Positions 33,777-39,639 of a DNA stretch of 39,639 nt are shown here, in pieces. The DNA is from an uncultured Ruminococcus sp. (GTDB taxonomy: Bacteria; Bacillota; Clostridia; Oscillospirales; Acutalibacteraceae): the NCBI GenBank assembly GCA_902773325.1, contig CACYDW010000113.1, positions 1 through 39,639 of the forward strand, in the 5' to 3' direction. The position numbers and the translations under genes are program-made. Under the pieces are notes generated by a model, which had not been told where the DNA came from, searched no databases, and was given only the letters and a program-made list of their open reading frames with translations. Within the stretch, counting starts at the first letter, position 1. Each line of letters starts with the position of its first letter.

Positions 33777-34991
33777 ATGTATCCAAAGCAAGAAGTTGTT
33801 GCAATGCTGCTTGCAGGCGGACAGGGCAGCAGACTCGGTGTATTGACCCAGAAGCTCGCAAAACCTGCCGTACCCTTCGGAGGAAAATACCGTATTATTG
33901 ATTTTCCGCTCTCAAACTGTGTAAACTCTGGTATTGAGGCGGTGGGTGTGCTCACCCAGTATCAGCCGCTGGTACTTAACGAGTATATCGGCAGCGGTCA
34001 GCCGTGGGATCTTGACAGCATGAACAGCGGTGTCCGTATCCTTTCCCCTTATCAGCAGGTAAAGGGCGCAGACTGGTATAAGGGTACTGCCAACGCAATT
34101 TATCATAATATCAACTACATAGACAGATATAATCCCGACTATGTTGTGATCCTCTCCGGTGACCATATCTATAAGATGGACTATTCCAAGATGGTTGCAG
34201 CGCACAAGGCCAATAATGCCGATTGTACGATCGCCGTTATTGATGTTCCGCTTGCCGAGGCTTCCCGTTTCGGCATTATGAACACGAATCCCGACGGCTC
34301 GATCTATGAGTTTGAGGAGAAGCCCGCACACCCCAAGAGCACAAACGCTTCGATGGGTATCTATGTATTCAGTTGGGATAAGCTCAGAAAATACCTCATC
34401 GAGGACGAGGATACAGAAGGCTCGGAGCATGACTTCGGTAAGGATGTACTGCCCAAAATGCTGGACGACGGCTGCCGTATGTTTGCGTATTCCTTTGAGG
34501 GCTACTGGAAGGATGTCGGAACGATCGACAGCCTGTGGGAGTCCAATATGGATCTGCTTGACCCGAATGTTCCGCTGGATCTCAGCGATGAATCATGGAA
34601 GATCTATTCGCGCAACCCCGTTGTACCCCCGCAGTATATTGCAGACGGTGCTACCGTGCAGAACTCCCTGATCGCAGACGGTTGTGATATCAGCGGTTCG
34701 GTAGATTTCTCGGTACTGTTCTCTAACGTTGTTGTAAAGCCCGGCGCTGTGGTACAGGATTCTATTATCATGCCCGGCTCTGTCATTGAAGAGGGTGCAG
34801 TCGTACAGTATGCGATCGTATCCGAAAATACCGTCATCGGCAAGAATGCCGTGATCGGTGCCCGTCCCGAAACCATCGAGGACAAGGATCAGTGGGGTAT
34901 TGCCGTCATCGGTGATAACCTGAGCATCGGTGCAAATGCAGTTGTACCGCCCAAGGCTATGATTTCAAAGGATATAGAGGAGGTTCAATAA
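33777..34991 (+). CDS. glgC: Glucose-1-phosphate adenylyltransferase, catalytic subunit
   Basis: 404 residues. It makes ADP-glucose from ATP and glucose-1-phosphate, the committed step of glycogen synthesis. The N-terminal nucleotidyltransferase domain has the intact loop [14 protein letters not shown], the [19 protein letters not shown] signature and the metal-binding aspartate in [12 protein letters not shown] left-handed beta-helix follows from about residue 290. The start follows AAGGAGG at eight bases. The next gene begins two bases after its stop, with a ribosome binding site inside this gene, so the two are tightly coupled and probably form a GlgC-GlgD hetero-oligomer as in other Firmicutes. 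Confidence 0.95.
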   Translation: MYPKQEVVAMLLAGGQGSRLGVLTQKLAKPAVPFGGKYRIIDFPLSNCVNSGIEAVGVLTQYQPLVLNEYIGSGQPWDLDSMNSGVRILSPYQQVKGADWYKGTANAIYHNINYIDRYNPDYVVILSGDHIYKMDYSKMVAAHKANNADCTIAVIDVPLAEASRFGIMNTNPDGSIYEFEEKPAHPKSTNASMGIYVFSWDKLRKYLIEDEDTEGSEHDFGKDVLPKMLDDGCRMFAYSFEGYWKDVGTIDSLWESNMDLLDPNVPLDLSDESWKIYSRNPVVPPQYIADGATVQNSLIADGCDISGSVDFSVLFSNVVVKPGAVVQDSIIMPGSVIEEGAVVQYAIVSENTVIGKNAVIGARPETIEDKDQWGIAVIGDNLSIGANAVVPPKAMISKDIEEVQ

Positions 34992-34993
34992 TC

Positions 34994-36106
34994 ATGCGCG
35001 GAAATAATGTAATGGGAATTATCTTCTCTAATCTTCATGAAGAGCTTATCAGTGAGCTGACAGAGCTTCGTACCACCGGTGCTGTACCCTACGGCGGAAG
35101 ATATCGTCTGATCGACTTCCCGCTCTCCAATATGGTCAACTCCGGTATCAATAAGATCGGTGTTCTTACCAAGAGCAATTTCCAGTCGCTGATCGACCAC
35201 CTCGGCACAGGTAAGGCATGGGATCTTTCCAGACAGCGTGACGGTCTGTTTATTCTGCCGCCGTTTATGGATCCGTCTGATTATGCCAACAGGATCAAGA
35301 CCTTTAATTCGATCATGCCCTTCCTGAAAAACTCCAAAGAGGAGTATGTGGCAATTTCTGACTGCGATACCGTATGCAACATCGACTATCAGGCTGTTTT
35401 CAGCAAGCACCTCGAAAATAATGCCGACATTACGCTCGTATATCAGAGAGGAACACTCCCTGAGAAGCTTCATGACCCGACGGTTCTTTCGTTTGACCCC
35501 AAGAGCAAGGTCATTGACGTGCTGGTTGACCCCAAAATCGAGGGAAGCTGCAACTATTATATGAATATGATGCTCATCAAGCGTGAACTGCTGATCGAGC
35601 TTGTCAACAAGTGTATCGGCAAGAATACCATGAACTTCAAGCGCGATATCATTCAGGCGGAATATAAGAACCTGAATGTATACGGCTATGAATTCAAGGG
35701 CTTTGCACCTGTGATCACTTCCATGAAGGAATATTTCGATGCCAATATGGCACTCATGGACAGTGCTGTACGTGCAGATCTCTTTAACGGCTCTCGTCCG
35801 ATCTATACCAAGGTCAGAGATGATATGCCCACCAAATACGGACTCGGTTCATCTGTCAGGAACTCCCTTATCGGCAACGGCTGCAGCATTGAGGGCGATG
35901 TGGAGAACTGTATCCTGTTCAAGGGCGTACATATCGGTAAGGGAACAAAGGTTTCCAACTGTGTGATCATGCAGGATACCGTGATAGGTTCGGGCTGTGA
36001 GCTGAGCTATGTGATCGTTGACAAGGACGTTCAGATCAGAGATGACAAGACCCTCGCCGGTCAGCCGTCATATCCTGTTTATATCAGAAAGCTCAGCGTG
36101 GTATAA
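34994..36106 (+). CDS. glgD: Glucose-1-phosphate adenylyltransferase, GlgD-type subunit
   Basis: 370 residues, homologous to GlgC over its length (shared VPYGGRYRLIDFPLSNMVNSGI signature and beta-helix). The catalytic GGxGxRL loop is missing: the N-terminus reads MGIIFSNLHEELISELT instead. This is the known GlgD pattern. In Bacillus and related bacteria GlgD forms a complex with GlgC and modulates its activity rather than catalysing. The start follows GAGGAGGT located at the 3' end of glgC. A 322-base repeat-bearing gap separates it from glgA. Confidence 0.93.
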   Translation: MRGNNVMGIIFSNLHEELISELTELRTTGAVPYGGRYRLIDFPLSNMVNSGINKIGVLTKSNFQSLIDHLGTGKAWDLSRQRDGLFILPPFMDPSDYANRIKTFNSIMPFLKNSKEEYVAISDCDTVCNIDYQAVFSKHLENNADITLVYQRGTLPEKLHDPTVLSFDPKSKVIDVLVDPKIEGSCNYYMNMMLIKRELLIELVNKCIGKNTMNFKRDIIQAEYKNLNVYGYEFKGFAPVITSMKEYFDANMALMDSAVRADLFNGSRPIYTKVRDDMPTKYGLGSSVRNSLIGNGCSIEGDVENCILFKGVHIGKGTKVSNCVIMQDTVIGSGCELSYVIVDKDVQIRDDKTLAGQPSYPVYIRKLSVV

Positions 36107-36219
36107 CGCCTTTTTGTCAGAATGACCATTTCCGGATTGCAGTAAATGACATAAAAGCTGCCCTTTCAAAACCCCGTTCGCAGGGAGAAACGGTAAATAA
36201 TGAATATTGAATCATGAAT
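36107..36219. other. First part of the glgD-glgA gap
   Basis: About 110 bases after glgD without a gene or a convincing terminator hairpin, although a T-run occurs just after the stop. The following 200 bases consist of tandem repeats and a degenerate MITE-like copy. Confidence 0.5.
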
Positions 36220-36283
36220 AATGGTTCGCTATTTAATGGTTCGCTATTCTGTTTTATTCCCATAGTCTGTTTTATTCCCATAG
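36220..36283 (+). repeat. Two adjoining tandem duplications upstream of glgA
   Basis: AATGGTTCGCTATT at 36220-36233 and 36235-36248 (15-base period), followed directly by TCTGTTTTATTCCCATAG at 36248-36265 and 36266-36283 (18-base period). Confidence 0.85.
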
Positions 36284-36313
36284 AAGGACGAGTTGTTCTA
36301 TTCTATTTACTTG

Positions 36314-36401
36314 CATAGTAAAAACACGCGGGTGCAGGGGACTCGAGTCCCCTGCCGAGGTCAAGGGCGAGCAGCCCTTGCGGGGTTTGGGGCAGAGCCC
36401 C
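36314..36401 (+). mobile_element. MITE-like element, copy 3 (truncated)
   Basis: The core aligns well with copies 1 and 2: GGGTGCAGGGG, GCCGAGGTCAAGG, then AGCCCTTGCGGGG and GGGGCAGAGCCCC. A weak left end CATAGTAAAAACAC remains; no right terminal repeat is seen, the element running into the glgA ribosome binding site region. It has the same orientation as the other two copies relative to the downstream gene. Confidence 0.6.
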
Positions 36402-36428
36402 AACAACACCAACAACGGAGGTGTATAT

Positions 36429-37853
36429 ATGAAGGTTCTGTTTGCAACGAGTGAAGCCCAGCCCTTTGCGGCGTCAGGAGGACTGGCGGACGTTTCGGGC
36501 GCACTGCCTCATGCACTGCGCAAGCGTCTGATCGGCTGCCGCATCGTTATGCCGCTCTATGAGGAGATTCCTCAGAGTCTGAAGGATCAGCTTCGGTTTG
36601 TAACGAGCTTCTCCGTACCTGTTTCATGGAGAAGGCAGTACTGCGGCATTTTTGAAACAAGATATAACGGAGTAATTTATTACTTCCTTGATAACCAGTA
36701 TTACTTTAAGCGGCAGGGACTTTATGGTCACTATGACGATGCCGAGCGTTTTGCGTTTTTCTCAAGAGCAGTGCTCGAAATGCTCCCGTATATCGACTTC
36801 AAGCCCGATGTCATTCACTGTAACGACTGGCAGACCGCGCTTGTTCCTACGTATTATAACCTGTTTTATGTGCAGAATGATTGGTATAAGGGCATCAAGA
36901 CGGTATTTACCATACATAACATTCAGTATCAGGGTCAGTACGGTCAGGAGCTGTATGAGGAGGTCGTTGGTATTCCGCCGCACGGCCGTTCCCTGTTGGA
37001 TTGGGACGGCTGCATCAACTATATGAAGGGTGCTATCGAAACCGCCAACCGTGTTACGACTGTCAGCCCCAGCTATTCGTGGGAGATCCGCGACCCTTGG
37101 TTCTCACACGGGCTTGATCCCATTCTGAACGCAAGAGCATGGAAAATTCGCGGTATTCTCAACGGTATTGACAATACCTCCTATAACCCCGCTACCGATA
37201 TTCAGCTCTATGCGCACTATACGGCAGATGATCTCTCGGGAAAGGCTGTCAACAAGCAGCGGCTTCAGGAACGTCTGGGACTGGAGCAGAACGCAGAGGT
37301 GCCGATCATCGCCATGGTTACAAGACTGGTTACCCACAAGGGACTTGACCTTGTGAAATATGCGCTTGATCAGCTCATGCGGGAAGAGTATGTGCAGTTC
37401 GTTATTCTCGGTTCGGGTGACTGGGAATATGAGAGCTTCTTCCGCTCCATGCAGGACAGATATCCCGGCAGGCTCTGTTCCTGCCACGGCTTTATTCCCG
37501 AATTGTCGAGAAAGATCTATGCGGGCGCAGATATGTTCCTCATGCCCTCCAAAGCAGAGCCTTGCGGTCTTTCGCAGATGATCGCCCTGCGCTACGGCAC
37601 GATTCCGATCGTGCGTGAGGTCGGCGGTCTGCGTGACTCCATTCAGGACAGCGGCACAGGTGAGGGCAACGGATTTACCTTTGCCAACTATGACGCGATG
37701 GATATGCTTGCTTGTATCCGCCGTGCGATTGCCGGCTACTGGCAGCATGACGGCTGGGAAATCCTTGTCAAGCGTGCTATGCAGTGTGACAATAGCTGGG
37801 CGAGATCCGCTACCGAATACATCAACCTCTACCGTGAGGTTATCAACGAATAA
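36429..37853 (+). CDS. glgA: Glycogen synthase, GT5 family
   Basis: 474 residues. It transfers glucose from ADP-glucose to the growing glycogen chain. The N-terminal GT5 domain has the SGGLADVSGALP motif, and the C-terminal domain has EPCGLSQ with the catalytic-type Glu and REVGGLRDSI. The lysine of the usual KxGGL motif is replaced: the sequence reads A-S-G-G-L (residues 15-19). ATG 36429 follows GGAGGT (36417-36422); an earlier in-frame start would read through the repeat element. Last gene of the glg cluster, closed by a strong terminator. Phosphorylase and debranching genes are not in the window. Confidence 0.93.
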   Translation: MKVLFATSEAQPFAASGGLADVSGALPHALRKRLIGCRIVMPLYEEIPQSLKDQLRFVTSFSVPVSWRRQYCGIFETRYNGVIYYFLDNQYYFKRQGLYGHYDDAERFAFFSRAVLEMLPYIDFKPDVIHCNDWQTALVPTYYNLFYVQNDWYKGIKTVFTIHNIQYQGQYGQELYEEVVGIPPHGRSLLDWDGCINYMKGAIETANRVTTVSPSYSWEIRDPWFSHGLDPILNARAWKIRGILNGIDNTSYNPATDIQLYAHYTADDLSGKAVNKQRLQERLGLEQNAEVPIIAMVTRLVTHKGLDLVKYALDQLMREEYVQFVILGSGDWEYESFFRSMQDRYPGRLCSCHGFIPELSRKIYAGADMFLMPSKAEPCGLSQMIALRYGTIPIVREVGGLRDSIQDSGTGEGNGFTFANYDAMDMLACIRRAIAGYWQHDGWEILVKRAMQCDNSWARSATEYINLYREVINE

Positions 37854-37865
37854 ATCATTCCTTCC

Positions 37866-37898
37866 GCTGCGGTACAATGCTGTACCGCAGCTTTTTTT
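37866..37898 (+). terminator. Terminator of the glg cluster
   Basis: Perfect 11-base stem GCTGCGGTACA (37866-37876) with TGTACCGCAGC (37881-37891), loop ATGC, followed by seven T residues. Confidence 0.93.
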
Positions 37899-37903
37899 CG
37901 TGA

Positions 37904-39639
37904 AGCGGGACGATCGACAAATATACCGGTACGGATACCGCCGTTGTGATCCCTGATACCATTGAGGGCAAGCCTGTGACGGGTATCAAGGGCTATGCCT
38001 TTAACGGTACGTCTGTTACAAGCGTGACGCTGCCGTCAGGCATGACCAGACTCAGTGATTATGCGTTCTATGGTGCAACGAAGCTCACATCTGTTACGAT
38101 CCCCTCCAATATTACCTCTATCGGAAGCTATGCCTTTGAGTTCTGTACTTCTCTTAAGAGCATTACGATTCCCGGTTCAGTCACCGCCATATACAACGGT
38201 GCTTTCTGCGGCTGTACAAGCCTTGCAAACGTATATATGTATCAGGGTCTGAAAACGATCGGTGCTTATGCTTTCGAGAATACGGCTCTTACAAAGATCA
38301 CGATTCCAAAGACGGTCACAACGATGGGGGATTATTCCGTCGGATATAACGATTCCAACAGCACATACATAGGGGTGACCGGCTTTACCATGACGGGCTA
38401 TGCTTATACAGCAGCCGAAACCTATGCCAACAACAATCCGCACATCACCTTTAATCCGCAGTATGAGTCGATCACTAATACGTCGACCATCAGCGCGACA
38501 AATATCACGCTGGGCGGCAGTGTCACCGTCAATTGCTCCGCAACAGGCGGTAAAAAGCCTTTACAGTATGGTGTGACCTATACCCTTAACGGCACGACCT
38601 ATCCGATTCAGGGCTATAGCACCAATGCAACAGTCAACTTTACTCCGTCTTCTGCCGGAACCTACACCGTCACTGTCAACGCAAAGGATGACAGAGGATA
38701 TTATGCCTCTAAGAGCTTCACCCTTACGGTTGCTTTGAAGCCCGTCATTAACAATTCCACGATCGGTCAGTCTGCCATCACCGAGGATGAAACGGTGGTC
38801 GTTACTACGGGCGCATCCGGCGGCATCGGCGGCTATAAATACTCCATCTACTACCACAATAAGGGTTCCAATAACTGGCAGACTGCTGCTGATCAGACCA
38901 CAAGGAACTCAGTTGCTTTCCGTCTTGTTGATGAAAACGGCGAAGCTCTCAAGGGCTTATGTGAGGTAGTGGTATATGCCTACGATGCGGACGAGCGGTA
39001 TCAGGCTAAGACGTTTGAAGTAACTGTTTATGACAGACTGATCAATGACTCCATGATCAGCGCAGAAACAGTAAATGTCGGCGATGACATCGTAATAAGC
39101 GCTTATGCTACGGGCGGAAGCGGCGGATATACCTACCTGTACAGCTATTCGGGCGATGGTGACTGGATAGACGTTGCAGATGGACCTTATGACAGTTGGA
39201 CATTTACTCCCGGAAGTGCCGGTAACTATCATTACAAGGTTGTTGTAACAGACAGCGACGGAAGATCAGAAGAAAAGACCTTTGATGTTACCGTTGCAGA
39301 GGCTAAGCAGGAGCTTGTCAATACGACCCAGTTCAGTGCCGAAAGCATTACAGTCGGCGGTAGTGTTGTATTCCATGCATCAGCAATCGGCGGCACAGCG
39401 CCTTATACCTATGCAGTACTTTCCAAGCAGTCAACGTCCACAAAATGGTTCACCAATCAGAATTTCAGTGCAAACGCTGACGTAGAGCTTACCTTTGATG
39501 AAGCAGGCTCTTATGATGTTTGTGTAAAGGTCAAGGACAAGGACGGCACGGTTGCCAAGAAATACTTCACCGTAACCGTCAACGAAGCCGTCACCGCACT
39601 TGCCAACACCTCGACCCTCAGCGCAGATACAGTTCAGGC
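37904..39639 (+). pseudogene. Headless BspA-like surface protein frame, open to the window edge
   Basis: An uninterrupted frame of 578 codons begins right after TGA at 37901-37903 and continues past the end of the window. It opens directly in a BspA/LRR_5 domain (SGTIDKYTGTDTAVVIPD, then GYAFNGTSVTSVTLPSG and repeats with SIGSYAF, IYNGAF, TIGAYAF). From about codon 185 it continues with at least four repeats of about 90 residues of Ig-like/triple-tyrosine type, each with an ISA-x2-I-x2-GGSV start, a GGxxPYTY centre and a YxVxVxVxDxxG end. No start codon with a ribosome binding site, no signal peptide and no promoter lie between the glgA terminator and the first repeat. Either the 5' end has been deleted, it is a silent cassette, or the assembly is misjoined here. 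Confidence 0.75.

Noticed and set aside
36107..36125. T-run after glgD as a terminator
   Set aside because: No stable stem precedes the T residues.

Overview
The window looks like chromosome from a Gram-positive gut Clostridium-class bacterium, most probably a Ruminococcus-like member of the Oscillospiraceae. This is inferred from strong AAGGAGG-type ribosome binding sites, near-consensus TTGACA-N17-TATAAT promoters, many lipoprotein signal peptides, a glgC plus glgD pair, a sporulation-type YtaF membrane protein, a Ser-rich CotH-domain lipoprotein, and BspA-like leucine-rich-repeat and triple-tyrosine-like surface domains. No rRNA, tRNA or CRISPR array was found.

Layout. 1-83: probable right end of an IS200/IS605-type element. 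160-4194: forward genes for a SulP anion transporter, a TatD-type metal nuclease, a short-chain dehydrogenase and a degenerate ThyX-fold protein. 4233-6917: a 3D/G5 cell-wall protein with its own promoter and a WalR-box-like upstream site, then two small three-helix membrane proteins. 6934-10910: an accessory island with a MITE-like repeat, an AT-rich single-chain restriction-modification enzyme, a possible remnant of a partner gene, and a beta-class adenine methyltransferase. 10921-14254 (minus): ytaF and a Ca2+-type P-ATPase.

14668-20671 is a maltodextrin-use locus: binding lipoprotein, two permeases and a surface GH13 amylase lipoprotein, with no ATPase gene, so a shared ATPase elsewhere is implied. 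20811-23730 holds a small His/Cys-tailed membrane peptide overlapping prmA, an acidic-tailed membrane protein and an Mrp/ApbC iron-sulfur carrier. 23904-29166 (minus) is a tight run of CotH lipoprotein, aminotransferase, trpS and diacylglycerol-kinase-like genes. 29257-30243 (minus) encodes an LRR protein with a cytoplasmic coiled coil. 30740-31252 is a GtrA-family protein. 31545-37853 is a complete glycogen synthesis cluster, glgB-glgC-glgD-glgA. The right edge (37904-39639) is a surface-protein coding frame without an N-terminus.

Together, the maltodextrin locus and the glycogen cluster describe a cell that trims starch fragments at its surface, imports the oligosaccharides and stores glucose as glycogen. 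The less ordinary signals are: a MITE family with TIR TATAGTMAACGACA, whose copies all lie in the same orientation upstream of a forward gene; the self-contained R-M gene; the ThyX-like protein that lost its RHR signature; a lysine-rich tail on GlgB; a GlgA whose KxGGL lysine is Ala; and the headless BspA-like frame directly behind the glgA terminator. I did not find a clearly new multi-gene system; the MITE family and the headless surface-protein frame are the best candidates for follow-up.
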